A stretch of DNA of 64,000 nt from contig NZ_LXES01000040.1 in assembly GCF_001654845.1 (NCBI RefSeq), forward strand, positions 124,001-188,000, written 5' to 3'. Below the pieces are notes generated by a model. It saw only the letters and a program-made list of their open reading frames with translations, did no database searches and was not told where the DNA came from. The position numbers and the translations under genes are program-made. Shown here piece by piece: positions 7,977 through 16,973 of the stretch; within the stretch, counting starts at the first letter, position 1, and every line of letters begins with the position of its first letter. The DNA is from Enterobacter soli ATCC BAA-2102. Lineage in GTDB: Bacteria > Pseudomonadota > Gammaproteobacteria > Enterobacterales > Enterobacteriaceae.

Positions 7977-9884
7977 ATGCGGTTGTTTATTGCCGAAAAG
8001 CCGAGCCTGGCCCGTGCCATCGCCGATGTGCTGCCTAAGCCGCACCGCAAAGGTGATGGTTTTATCGAGTGCGGTAACGGGCAGGTGGTGACCTGGTGTA
8101 TTGGACACCTGCTCGAGCAGGCGCAACCGGATGTCTACGACAGCCGCTACGCCCGCTGGAATCTGAACGACCTGCCTATCGTTCCGGAAAAATGGCGCCT
8201 GCAACCTCGTCCGTCCGTCACCAAACAGCTCAACGTCATTAAGCGCTTCCTGCATGAGGCCTCTGAAGTCATTCATGCGGGTGACCCGGACAGGGAAGGG
8301 CAACTGCTGGTGGACGAGGTGCTGGATTACCTGGAGCTGGCACCGGAAAAGCGCCAGCAGGTCCAGCGCTGCCTGATTAACGACCTTAACCCGCAGGCCG
8401 TGGAGCGCGCGATTTCACGCCTGCGCGCCAACAGCGAGTTTATCCCGCTGTGCGTTTCCGCACTGGCGCGTGCGCGTGCCGATTGGCTGTACGGGATCAA
8501 CATGACCCGCGCGTATACCATTCTGGGCCGTAACGCGGGGTATCAGGGCGTGCTCTCGGTCGGACGCGTGCAGACTCCGGTGCTGGGGCTGGTGGTGCGT
8601 CGCGATGAAGAGATCGAAAACTTTGTCGCCAAAGACTTCTTTGAAGTCAAAGCTCACATCGTGACGCCAAAAGAGGAACGTTTTACAGCAACCTGGCAAC
8701 CAAGCGATGCCTGCGAGTCGTATCAGGATGAAGAAGGGCGGTTGTTGCATCGCCCATTGGCGGACCACGTGGTCAACCGCATTACCGGCCAGCCCGCCAT
8801 TGTCACCAGCTATAACGATAAACGGGAATCAGAACCTGCTCCGCTGCCGTTCTCGCTTTCGGCATTGCAGATTGAAGCGGCTAAACGCTTTGGTCTGAGC
8901 GCGCAAAACGTGCTCGATATCTGCCAGAAGCTGTACGAAACCCATAAGCTGATCACTTATCCGCGTTCGGATAGCCGCTATCTGCCGGAAGAACATTATG
9001 CCGGGCGCCATTCGGTGATGAATGCGATCGGTGTTCACGCGCCGGATCTGCTACCACAGCCCGCCGTCAATCCGGACACGCGTAACCGCTGCTGGGACGA
9101 TAAAAAAGTGGATGCCCACCACGCCATCATCCCTACGGCACGCACCAGTAATGTGAATCTGACGGAAAACGAATCGAAGGTGTATAACCTGATTGCCCGT
9201 CAGTATCTGATGCAGTTCTGCCCGGATGCGGTGTTCCGCAAATGCGTCATCGAACTGGAGATTGCCAAAGGTAAGTTTGTCGCCAAAGCGCGTTTCCTGG
9301 CAGAAGCGGGGTGGCGTACCCTGTTGGGCAACAAAGAACGTGATGAAGAAAACGACGGCACGCCGCTGCCGGTGGTCGCCAAAGATGATGAGCTGCTTTG
9401 CGAAAAGGGCGAAGTGGTTGAACGTCAGACTCAGCCACCACGCCATTTCACCGATGCAACGCTGTTGTCAGCCATGACAGGTATCGCCCGATTTGTGCAG
9501 GATAAAGACCTGAAGAAGATCCTCCGCGCCACCGACGGGCTGGGTACGGAAGCGACCCGCGCAGGGATCATCGAACTGCTGTTTAAGCGGGGTTTCCTGG
9601 AGAAGAAAGGGCGTTATATCCATTCGACGGAGCCTGGACGGGCGCTGATCCACTCGCTGCCAGAGCTGGCGGCAAGGCCGGACATGACGGCGCACTGGGA
9701 ATCCATCCTGACGCAAATCAGCGAGAAGCAGTGTCGTTACCAGGACTTTATGCAGCCGCTGGTGGGGACGCTTTATCAGCTGATAGATCAGGCGCGCAGT
9801 ACGCCGGTGAAGACGTTCAGAGGAATGGTTGCTCCGGGTGGCGGTGCGAAGAAGCCGTTCAAAAAGAAGAAAAGTGCAGCCTGA
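7977..9884 (+). CDS. topB: DNA topoisomerase III
   Basis: Type IA topoisomerase that relaxes negative supercoils and decatenates replication intermediates, typically with RecQ. The N-terminal Toprim domain starts [16 protein letters not shown] and holds the acidic motif DPDREGQ. The catalytic tyrosine is in the motif [12 protein letters not shown] at about residue 328. The product has 635 residues, against 653 remembered for E. coli; the difference is in the basic C-terminal tail, which ends in a lysine-rich stretch. Directly coupled to selD. Confidence 0.96.
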   Translation: MRLFIAEKPSLARAIADVLPKPHRKGDGFIECGNGQVVTWCIGHLLEQAQPDVYDSRYARWNLNDLPIVPEKWRLQPRPSVTKQLNVIKRFLHEASEVIHAGDPDREGQLLVDEVLDYLELAPEKRQQVQRCLINDLNPQAVERAISRLRANSEFIPLCVSALARARADWLYGINMTRAYTILGRNAGYQGVLSVGRVQTPVLGLVVRRDEEIENFVAKDFFEVKAHIVTPKEERFTATWQPSDACESYQDEEGRLLHRPLADHVVNRITGQPAIVTSYNDKRESEPAPLPFSLSALQIEAAKRFGLSAQNVLDICQKLYETHKLITYPRSDSRYLPEEHYAGRHSVMNAIGVHAPDLLPQPAVNPDTRNRCWDDKKVDAHHAIIPTARTSNVNLTENESKVYNLIARQYLMQFCPDAVFRKCVIELEIAKGKFVAKARFLAEAGWRTLLGNKERDEENDGTPLPVVAKDDELLCEKGEVVERQTQPPRHFTDATLLSAMTGIARFVQDKDLKKILRATDGLGTEATRAGIIELLFKRGFLEKKGRYIHSTEPGRALIHSLPELAARPDMTAHWESILTQISEKQCRYQDFMQPLVGTLYQLIDQARSTPVKTFRGMVAPGGGAKKPFKKKKSAA

Positions 9885-9897
9885 TAACGCCGGTTTT

Positions 9898-9944
9898 CTC
9901 CCTCTCCCCGTGGGAGAGGGCCGGGGTGAGGGCACCCGGCCGCA
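9898..9944. repeat. Dispersed GC-rich intergenic hairpin repeat
   Basis: CCCTCTCCC-CGT-GGGAGAGGG is followed by CCGGGGTGAGGGCACCCGG. The CCCTCTCCC core is shared with the hairpin at 1002-1036. Such elements are scattered between genes in many enterobacteria. This copy lies between the convergent genes topB and gdhA and may end both transcripts. Confidence 0.65.
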
Positions 9945-9953
9945 CGATAAAGC

Positions 9954-11297
9954 TTAGATCACACCTTGCCGAATCATCGCATCTGCTACCTTCACGAACC
10001 CGGCGATATTCGCGCCACGCACGTAGTTGGTTTGTGATGCTTCTCCACCAAACTCCACGCAGGAGTGGTGAATATCCAGCATGATGTGATGCAGACGCGC
10101 ATCCACTTTTTCCGCTTTCCAGCCCAGACGCGCGGCGTTTTGCGCCATCTCCAGACCCGAGGTTGCCACACCGCCTGCATTCGCGGCTTTGCCTGGTGCA
10201 AACAGCACGCCTGCTTCCAGGAATAGATCGGTTGCGGCGATGGTGGTTGGCATGTTCGCCCCTTCTGCAACGGCTTTCACACCGTTGGCGATAAGGGTAC
10301 GCGCGGCGTCCACGTCCAGTTCGTTCTGGGTCGCGCACGGCAGGGCAATATCCACCGGCACCGCCCATGGCTGCTTGCCTTCGAGGTAGGTCAGGCCAAA
10401 CTCACGGGCATAATCCGCCACGCGACCGTCGCGGCTGGCTTTGATTTCGCAAAGACGCGCCAGTTTTTCAGCCGTAAAGCCTGCTTCGTCGACCACCGTC
10501 CCGCTGGAATCGGAGGCGGTAACAACCCGCGCGCCAAACTGCATCGCTTTTTCGATAGCGTACTGCGCCACGTTACCGGAGCCAGACACCGCAACGCGCA
10601 TCCCTTCAAACCCCAGACCATGGCGCTTCAGCATGGCTTCGGTGAAATAGACCAGCCCGTAACCCGTGGCTTCCGGGCGGATCAGGCTGCCGCCGAAGGA
10701 GAGGCCTTTACCGGTAAACACGCAGGCACTGTTATTGGAGAGTTTTTTCATCATCCCGGCCATAAAGCCCACTTCACGGCCACCCACGCCGATATCACCT
10801 GCCGGAACATCGGTGTCCGGGCCCAGATGACGATACAGCTCGGTCATTAATGCCTGACAAAAACGCATCACTTCGCCTTCGCTTTTGCCTTTAGGATCGA
10901 AATCGCTGCCGCCTTTGCCGCCACCCATAGGCAGCGTGGTCAGGGCGTTTTTAAAGGTCTGCTCAAAGCCGAGGAATTTCAGAATGGATAAGTTAACGGA
11001 CGGGTGGAAGCGCATCCCGCCCTTAAACGGACCAATTGCCGAGTTAAATTGCACACGCCATGCGCGGTTAACCTGTACCTGATTGCGATCGTCAACCCAG
11101 GTCACGCGGAACTGAATCACACGCTCCGGCTCGACCAGGCGCTCAAGTAGTGACATCTGGCGATAGCGCGGGTTTTCTTCCAGGAATGGCCACAGGGTGG
11201 TCATGACTTCACGAACGGCCTGAGCAAACTCGCTCTGGTGCGGATCGCGCTGTTGAACGTGGGCAAGAAAAGTTTCCAGAGAGCGTGTCTGATCCAT
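9954..11297 (-). CDS. gdhA: NADP-specific glutamate dehydrogenase
   Basis: Makes glutamate from 2-oxoglutarate and ammonia with NADPH; this is the ammonia-assimilation route used when nitrogen is plentiful. It has 447 residues, like the E. coli hexameric enzyme. The active-site segment PMGGGKGGSDFDPKGK carries the catalytic lysine, and the Rossmann motif VSGSGNVAQYA binds NADPH. Convergent with topB; the start is followed upstream by about 230 bases of non-coding sequence before ynjH on the other strand. Confidence 0.97.
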   Translation of the reverse strand: MDQTRSLETFLAHVQQRDPHQSEFAQAVREVMTTLWPFLEENPRYRQMSLLERLVEPERVIQFRVTWVDDRNQVQVNRAWRVQFNSAIGPFKGGMRFHPSVNLSILKFLGFEQTFKNALTTLPMGGGKGGSDFDPKGKSEGEVMRFCQALMTELYRHLGPDTDVPAGDIGVGGREVGFMAGMMKKLSNNSACVFTGKGLSFGGSLIRPEATGYGLVYFTEAMLKRHGLGFEGMRVAVSGSGNVAQYAIEKAMQFGARVVTASDSSGTVVDEAGFTAEKLARLCEIKASRDGRVADYAREFGLTYLEGKQPWAVPVDIALPCATQNELDVDAARTLIANGVKAVAEGANMPTTIAATDLFLEAGVLFAPGKAANAGGVATSGLEMAQNAARLGWKAEKVDARLHHIMLDIHHSCVEFGGEASQTNYVRGANIAGFVKVADAMIRQGVI

Positions 11298-11524
11298 AGA
11301 TATAAGAACCTCTTATTTTAATTTATGTGTGTTGCGTAGACGTTTTATGACGTTTTTTTGACTATATCACCCGCACCGCTTTGTGAGGCAAGAAGAAATT
11401 TCCCCCTAAAGGGAAATTCATCATCGCGTCCGGGTCATAACAAAAAACGATGACGAGAGAAATTAAAGGTTCTGCCAGGTTTACCGTTATAGTCATTATC
11501 AGGAGACAACAGGAAGAGACTTCT

Positions 11525-11797
11525 ATGAACCGTTATGTGATGACCGCTTTGTTTGCCCTTTTATCCGCAGGCGCGCAGGCCGACCGAATTCGCCCGGATA
11601 TACAGGTCAATGTCCCGCCGGAGGTATTCAGCTCCAGCGGTCAAAGTTCGCAGCCCTGCAACCAGTGTTGTATCTATCAGGATCAGAACTATTCAGAAGG
11701 GGCGGTAGTGAAGGCTGACGGCGTGCTGTTGCAGTGTCAGCGTGATGAACGAGCCGTCAGCACAAATCCGCTGGTCTGGCGTCGCGTAAAAGGATAA
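11525..11797 (+). CDS. ynjH: YnjH, small exported protein (DUF1496)
   Basis: A 90-residue protein of unknown function with a short signal peptide (MNRYVMTALFALLSAGAQA). The mature part contains QPCNQCCIYQDQNYSEGA, a cysteine-rich segment conserved with E. coli YnjH, and ends NPLVWRRVKG. The longer frame from 11450 lacks a signal peptide, and an AGGAAGAG site precedes the ATG at 11525. Its last 41 bases overlap the 3' end of nudG on the other strand. Confidence 0.88.
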   Translation: MNRYVMTALFALLSAGAQADRIRPDIQVNVPPEVFSSSGQSSQPCNQCCIYQDQNYSEGAVVKADGVLLQCQRDERAVSTNPLVWRRVKG

Positions 11798-12173
11798 ACG
11801 CGTTAAGTAGCGGGATATCCGCAGGTGCCAGGGTATAGGTTAGCGCCTCCTGCGGCGTACACCACACCAGCGCGCTGTGGTAATGCGCCGTCAGCTCGCC
11901 GCCAAACGTGGGGACATGCCAGGCATGAAGGTGGATGAGTCGCCCGGAGACTTCTCGCTGATGACTTGCCACATAGCGTGCAGGTTCGGCGTTAATGCCT
12001 AACTCTTCGCGTAATTCGCGGACAAGCGCCTCGGACTGCGTTTCTCCGGCTTCCACTTTCCCGCCAGCGAATTCCCACATGCCGGGCTGATCGGCATGGG
12101 GCGGGCGCTGCGCCAGCAAAATTTTGCCCTCTTTTTCAAGAATGGCTGCCACTACATCGATGGTTTTCAGCAT
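11757..12173 (-). CDS. nudG: Nudix pyrophosphohydrolase NudG (CTP pyrophosphohydrolase)
   Basis: Nudix enzyme that in E. coli prefers 5-methyl-dCTP, CTP and oxidised nucleotides such as 2-hydroxy-dATP. The Nudix box GGKVEAGETQSEALVRELREELG is complete (GX5EX7REUXEEXGU). The ATG at 12173 fits the family start better than a TTG three codons earlier, giving 138 residues. Its C-terminal codons overlap ynjH tail to tail by 41 bases. Confidence 0.92.
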   Translation of the reverse strand: MLKTIDVVAAILEKEGKILLAQRPPHADQPGMWEFAGGKVEAGETQSEALVRELREELGINAEPARYVASHQREVSGRLIHLHAWHVPTFGGELTAHYHSALVWCTPQEALTYTLAPADIPLLNAFILLRDARPADLC

Positions 12174-12248
12174 GGTCGTCAATAATTGATAACGAAAAAC
12201 GACATATTATCGTGCCCTTTCAAAGAGTCCAGCCATCAGGAGAGTCAG

Positions 12249-12818
12249 GTGAAAGAGACACCCGCCTGGGTAGCCCCCTTAAAAAACCTTCCCGTCAGTT
12301 TAAAACCGATCGCAGCGATGCAGAAAAAACACTACGGCGCGGTGCTGAATCCCACCCGCTGGTGGGGACGAATGCCGCGCCTGTTCTGGCTGGTGGCTCT
12401 GTTTGTGGGTTTTCTGGAGCGTCGTCATGCGCGCCTGAGCCCTGTGCTGCGCTCCCTGCTGATGACGCGAGTCTCTCAGATTTGCCACTGTGATTTCTGC
12501 ATTGATGCCAATAGCCTGCGTCTGGCCGAGCGCTGCGGGGCGATGGATAAAGTGCAGGCGGTGAGTAACTGGCCCGACGCCGACATGTTCAGTGAAAAGG
12601 AACGCGCTGCACTGGCCTATGCCGAAGCAGTCACTGCCACGCCGCCGCAGGTGGATGAGACGATAAAAACGCAGCTCAAACGCCATTACACCGATGAGGC
12701 GATTGCCGAGATGACGGCGTTAATTGCTTTTCAGAACTTATCCGCGCGCTTTAATGCCGCGCTGGATATCCCGGCGCAAGGGTTGTGCGCCACGTTTAAA
12801 GGGAAACCTGATGCTTGA
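12249..12818 (+). CDS. ynjA: YnjA, carboxymuconolactone decarboxylase / AhpD-like protein
   Basis: Member of the AhpD-like superfamily, many of which act as thiol reductases or alkylhydroperoxide partners; no function is established for YnjA. The diagnostic CxxC is in ICHCDFCIDANS. I choose a GTG start at 12249 because AGGAGAG sits six bases before it and the product then matches E. coli YnjA at the N-terminus (189 residues); a frame opening at 12186 has no such site. In E. coli ynjA precedes ynjB, whereas here it lies between nudG and ynjF, overlapping ynjF by 8 bases. Confidence 0.85.
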   Translation: MKETPAWVAPLKNLPVSLKPIAAMQKKHYGAVLNPTRWWGRMPRLFWLVALFVGFLERRHARLSPVLRSLLMTRVSQICHCDFCIDANSLRLAERCGAMDKVQAVSNWPDADMFSEKERAALAYAEAVTATPPQVDETIKTQLKRHYTDEAIAEMTALIAFQNLSARFNAALDIPAQGLCATFKGKPDA

Positions 12819-13428
12819 CCGTCACCTGCATCCGCGTCTGAAACCGGCGCTGAACCGGCTTGCGGCGTTGCTCGACAGGCCGTTTATCTCCCCGGACGGG
12901 TTAACACTGGCGGGGTTTGCCATTGGGGTGCTGGCGCTACCCTTTCTGGCGCTGAACAGTTATCTGGCGGCGCTGATCGCGATTGCGCTCAATCGCCTGC
13001 TGGACGGGCTTGACGGTGCGCTGGCGCGGCGTCGCGGGTTAAGTGACGCAGGCGGGTTTCTGGATATCGCGCTCGATTTTCTTTTCTACGCGCTGGTACC
13101 GTTTGGCTTTGCGCTGGCAGCACCTGCGGAAAATGCGCTGGCGGCGGCCTGGCTGTTGTTTGCTTTTATGGGCACGGGCAGCAGTTTTCTGGCTTTTGCG
13201 GCACTGGCTGCAAAACACAATATTGATAACCCCGGCTATGCGCACAAGTCGTTTTACTACATTGGTGGCTTAACGGAAGGAACGGAGACCATTGCGCTGT
13301 TCGTGCTGTGCTGTCTGTTTCCGGCGCACTTTTCACTCTTCGCCTGGGTATTTGGCGCGTTGTGCTGGCTTACCACCACAACGCGCATCTGGAGCGGTTA
13401 CGTGACGTTAAAATCGCTCACCCGCTAG
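12811..13428 (+). CDS. ynjF: YnjF, CDP-alcohol phosphatidyltransferase family membrane protein
   Basis: Inner-membrane enzyme of the family that transfers a phosphatidyl or similar group from a CDP-alcohol to an acceptor; the substrate of YnjF is not known. The family motif DGLDGALARRRGLSDAGGF followed by DIALD fits DGx2ARx8Gx3Dx3D. The 205-residue product has about six membrane segments. The ATG lies inside the last codons of ynjA, indicating translational coupling. Convergent with ynjE, overlapping by 4 bases. Confidence 0.92.
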   Translation: MLDRHLHPRLKPALNRLAALLDRPFISPDGLTLAGFAIGVLALPFLALNSYLAALIAIALNRLLDGLDGALARRRGLSDAGGFLDIALDFLFYALVPFGFALAAPAENALAAAWLLFAFMGTGSSFLAFAALAAKHNIDNPGYAHKSFYYIGGLTEGTETIALFVLCCLFPAHFSLFAWVFGALCWLTTTTRIWSGYVTLKSLTR

Positions 13429-14732
13429 CGTGAGCTTTCCGGCCCGCGCTCCCCGGTGGAAACCGGGTTTTGCGGGTGGCTGCTCCATTCGTACCAGCCG
13501 CCATCGTAAACGGAGACGTTTTTCCAGCCCATCGCTCGTGCGTACATAAAGGCCTCGGACGCCCGCCAGCCGGTACCACAATAGAATGCAACATGTTGTT
13601 CAGGCTGGATATTCCACGTTTTCCACATCGCGGCAATATCGTCGGCGCTGCGCATGGTGCCGTCCGGGTTATGGAAGTCTTCCATGTGTGTGGCATCACT
13701 GCCGGCATGGCCCCAGCGCGCCCCGGCGATTTCACCTTTTGGCTTAATGTAGCTGTAGCCGCTGGTGACGCCGGTGAACTCAGGCCAGGAACGGATACTG
13801 ACCAGCGAAGCATCCTGACGATGCAACATTCCGCGGGCTTGCTCCATATCAACCATCAACTGCGGCTGGCCGGGTACCGGTGCGCCAAAGTCGGGGGCGG
13901 GTTTCACATCGGCTGGCGTACCTCGTTCAACAGGCAGCCCGGCGTCTGACCAGGTTTTCCAGCCGCCATCCAGAATGCGCACATCTTTCACCCCCGCGTA
14001 GAGCATGATCTGCGCAACGCGGGCTGCGGCATAGACGTCACGGCCGTAGAGGATCACCGTGGTGTCGTGGCGGACCCCGTGTTTGGCCAGCATCGCTTTG
14101 AGTTTGTCATCAGAGACTTTATTCCACAGCGGCTCGCTTTCAACCTCATTGGTATCAATATAGCCAGCACCCGGAATATGGCTTAGCAGGTAATATTTCG
14201 GAGCTCCCCAGCCCGCTTCAAGCACTTTCCAGTCTCCCGTCGGGGCAGCGACGACTGGCTTTTTCTGCTGTAACTGATGCAACCACTGTGGATAAACCAA
14301 CTGCTCGAAGTGCGGTAAACGTTGCAGGCGGCTAGCGGTTTGCAGCGCATCGCTTAACAGTGAGACACGGCGATATCCGGCTTTTTCCAGACGCGCTTGT
14401 ATTGCCTTGTTATCGGCATCGCTGCCGTACAGCGCAATTGCCGTTTCAGGTGTGAGCTGGTGCTGTTTCGCCCAGTTGGCAAGCTGCTCGTCGCTCATCG
14501 CGCCAAGCCAGGAGGCAGACAGGTTAAGTGCCGCCGGTTCGTGCCCGGATGTGCCGGTCAGGGTTTGCGGCCAGCCGTTGTAGAACGCGCTGGCGCGCGT
14601 ATCGATCACCGCGCCATGCTGTTGCTGGATCTGTTCCAGGGTAAGGGAGTGGGGCATCTCAGCCGCCAGAGAGGACATTGAAGCGAGGCCGCAAAGCAGG
14701 GCCAGCGCAGTCAGTTGAGAAACACGTTTCAT
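13425..14732 (-). CDS. ynjE: Exported thiosulfate sulfurtransferase YnjE
   Basis: Rhodanese that moves sulfane sulfur from thiosulfate or a persulfide donor to an acceptor. The 435-residue protein has an N-terminal signal peptide (to about residue 23, SSLAA) and three rhodanese repeats, of which only the last is catalytic: C385 in AFYCGTGWR is at the same position as the active cysteine of E. coli YnjE. It lies 85 bases downstream of ynjD in the same direction and is probably part of the ynjBCDE transcript. Confidence 0.94.
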   Translation of the reverse strand: MKRVSQLTALALLCGLASMSSLAAEMPHSLTLEQIQQQHGAVIDTRASAFYNGWPQTLTGTSGHEPAALNLSASWLGAMSDEQLANWAKQHQLTPETAIALYGSDADNKAIQARLEKAGYRRVSLLSDALQTASRLQRLPHFEQLVYPQWLHQLQQKKPVVAAPTGDWKVLEAGWGAPKYYLLSHIPGAGYIDTNEVESEPLWNKVSDDKLKAMLAKHGVRHDTTVILYGRDVYAAARVAQIMLYAGVKDVRILDGGWKTWSDAGLPVERGTPADVKPAPDFGAPVPGQPQLMVDMEQARGMLHRQDASLVSIRSWPEFTGVTSGYSYIKPKGEIAGARWGHAGSDATHMEDFHNPDGTMRSADDIAAMWKTWNIQPEQHVAFYCGTGWRASEAFMYARAMGWKNVSVYDGGWYEWSSHPQNPVSTGERGPESSR

Positions 14733-14817
14733 CGAAAAGCCTGACGTCAGTAAAAGAGGGGCTCATTGTTATCTCACCTGAAACAGAAAACATTGCGTTA
14801 GCACAGGGCCGGGGCGT

Positions 14818-15438
14818 TTATTGCCAGCGAGAAAGCTGGATAACGTCACCCCCGGGCGGGATATCCTCTTCATCATGCGTGACCAGTACCACCGGAATAT
14901 TGCGCGCGCGAACGGCATCGAAAACCCAGGCCCGAAACGATGCGCGTAACGTTTTATCAAGACGACTGAAGGGCTCGTCCAGCAGCAGCGCCTGCGGTTG
15001 CGCGAGTAAAGCACGCAGCAGGCTCACCCTGGCGCGCTCCCCGCCGGAAAGCGTTGCAGGATCGCTGGCGTAGTGTCCGGCCAGCCCCGCAGAGTGCAGT
15101 GCATGTTGCACGTCGTCCTTGCGTCGTTGCCCGGTAATATGCGCTGGCAGGGCCAGCATCAGGTTTTGCCCCACGCTAAAGCTGTCAAACAGCAGGGCGT
15201 CCTGAAATAAAATCCCCAGACCGCGCTTTTCGACCGGGAGCGTGTCGCAGCGTTTTCCATCCAGCCGCAGCTCGCCCTGAGCGTTAAAATCCGCAGACAG
15301 CGCACCAATCATCCAGGAAAAAAGCGTGGATTTACCGCTGCCGGATGGCCCCATCAGCGTTACGATCTCTCCGCGTGGTACACGGAAGTTAACCTCGCGA
15401 AAAAGGGGCTCAATGGAGAGATTGTTGACGCTCAGCAT
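14818..15438 (-). CDS. ynjD: ABC transporter ATPase YnjD
   Basis: ATP-binding subunit of an uncharacterised importer with YnjC and YnjB. Walker A is GPSGSGKST (about 30-38), the signature motif is LSGGERARV and Walker B is LLLDEPFS. The 206-residue protein is slightly shorter than E. coli YnjD. Its start codon shares one base with the ynjC stop. The subunits resemble ThiQ/iron-type importers, but the substrate is unknown. Confidence 0.92.
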   Translation of the reverse strand: MLSVNNLSIEPLFREVNFRVPRGEIVTLMGPSGSGKSTLFSWMIGALSADFNAQGELRLDGKRCDTLPVEKRGLGILFQDALLFDSFSVGQNLMLALPAHITGQRRKDDVQHALHSAGLAGHYASDPATLSGGERARVSLLRALLAQPQALLLDEPFSRLDKTLRASFRAWVFDAVRARNIPVVLVTHDEEDIPPGGDVIQLSRWQ

Positions 15439-16973
15439 TAACGTAGTCCTTGTCGGTAGCGACCTGCAAGCCGGGATAAGAGCGCAGCAAGGCCAAATAG
15501 TGTGCCCGTGAGCAGCAGCAGGCCAAGCGCGCGGTTAGCGAGAATGGATGGGCTGCCGCCGCTGCTGAGGGCTATAGCTTCGGTCGTGAGCGTGGGAAAG
15601 CGTCCGGCACCCACCCACAGGGTGGGCATGTACTGCGCCATACTGACGGAAAACCCCGTCGCGACGGCAAGCAGCGCCGGGCGAGCCAGCAACGGACATT
15701 TGACTAACCAGAATATTCTGGCGCGCGACCAGCCCAGCGTTCTGGCAATCAGTACGAGTCGCGGGTCAATTCTACGCCAGGCGGGCTGAAGCACCAGCAA
15801 CATCCAGGGGATCACCCACAGCAAATGACTCCACAGGACGGCGGTATATTGCCCGTCGATCCTCAGTCGCAGTGCAACAACGTATTGCCCGAACACCAGC
15901 GGTAATGCAGGAAGCGCCAGCGGAAGCCAGATCCAGAAGGCCCCACGTTGCGGCCCCCATTCCAGCCACAACACGAGAATGATCAGCGCCAGCAGGCTGG
16001 ATGCCATACCCAGAGAGAAGCTGGTGGCATAAGGGGTGAGGGCGGTATCACTGCCCCTGGCGAGGAAAACGAGCACCAGTGCGCAAAACAGCCCGCAGCC
16101 CGGCACTAACCAGCCGAGCGTTTTTACCGGCACAGCGTGATGGCTGCTATGACGAACGCCGCTGACGTCCGGCAGTGTGCGCCGCCACATTTTCCAGATG
16201 CACAGACCGGCCGCGGCCAGGATCGCCAGCAGCAACAGTAACAGCAGGCATAATAAGGTCCCTTTGATTTGTTGTTCGCTGTCACCCTGATTCAGCCACT
16301 GCCAGGCCAGCACCGCAAGCGTCGGGGGATTCCCTGGCCCGAGAACGATGGCCACATCAACAACCGAAAGTGACCATGCCAGCACGGCAAGCATCACGGC
16401 GCCCAGCGCGGGAGCCATGGCCGGAAGAACCAGCCAGCACAGGCGCTGAATACGCCCGTAGCCAAAGCTCTGCAATACCACGTTTTGCTGCGCCAGCTGT
16501 TTTTCCGGCAACACGGCGTAAATGGCCCACAGGACGAACGCACTCTCTTTGATGGCGAGCGTCAACCCTAATCCGATACCTGCGCTGTCCTGCCGGGGCG
16601 ATAAAAAAGTAACGTACTGATAAAACAGGCCGCCTTCGGCAAAAACCAGCAGGGCGCTGGTGGCGAAGGCAACGTGCGGAATGGCCAGCATCCACGGCAG
16701 CCGTGTGCTTAACCGATGCCAGTGCTTGCCAGGCCAGAGGGCGGTAACCATACACAGGGCGATAAACAGTGAGCCTGCTGTGGCAATCAGGGTCGATACC
16801 AGGGTGGCGATAAATGCCTGGGGTAGCTGAGGGTCATTCAGCAGGGATTGCCAGTTGGCAGCTGAAAACGCTGGCGTTATCAGCATCACGCCAGCCGGGA
16901 TCAGCGGTACATAAATGACCGCCATTGCCAGCCAGACAACCCCGCTCAGCGCGTGCCGTAGCGGCGCAGCCAT
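15438..16973 (-). CDS. ynjC: ABC transporter permease YnjC
   Basis: Fused permease of 511 residues with two ThiP-like halves, each with a membrane domain of about six helices, so one chain forms the whole channel. Length equals E. coli YnjC. It starts 28 bases inside the end of ynjB and touches ynjD at its end, so the three form one tight operon. Substrate unknown. Confidence 0.92.
   Translation of the reverse strand: MAAPLRHALSGVVWLAMAVIYVPLIPAGVMLITPAFSAANWQSLLNDPQLPQAFIATLVSTLIATAGSLFIALCMVTALWPGKHWHRLSTRLPWMLAIPHVAFATSALLVFAEGGLFYQYVTFLSPRQDSAGIGLGLTLAIKESAFVLWAIYAVLPEKQLAQQNVVLQSFGYGRIQRLCWLVLPAMAPALGAVMLAVLAWSLSVVDVAIVLGPGNPPTLAVLAWQWLNQGDSEQQIKGTLLCLLLLLLLAILAAAGLCIWKMWRRTLPDVSGVRHSSHHAVPVKTLGWLVPGCGLFCALVLVFLARGSDTALTPYATSFSLGMASSLLALIILVLWLEWGPQRGAFWIWLPLALPALPLVFGQYVVALRLRIDGQYTAVLWSHLLWVIPWMLLVLQPAWRRIDPRLVLIARTLGWSRARIFWLVKCPLLARPALLAVATGFSVSMAQYMPTLWVGAGRFPTLTTEAIALSSGGSPSILANRALGLLLLTGTLFGLAALLSRLAGRYRQGLR

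Noticed and set aside
7097..8050. Open frame of 317 codons on the minus strand opposite selD
   Set aside because: It is fully antisense to selD, a well-conserved gene, and its product looks like a mirrored high-GC frame with no family resemblance.
11397..11418. Inverted repeat AATTTCCC...GGGAAATT between gdhA and ynjH
   Set aside because: Could be an operator, but it is short, has no T tract and does not match a known regulator that I can name.
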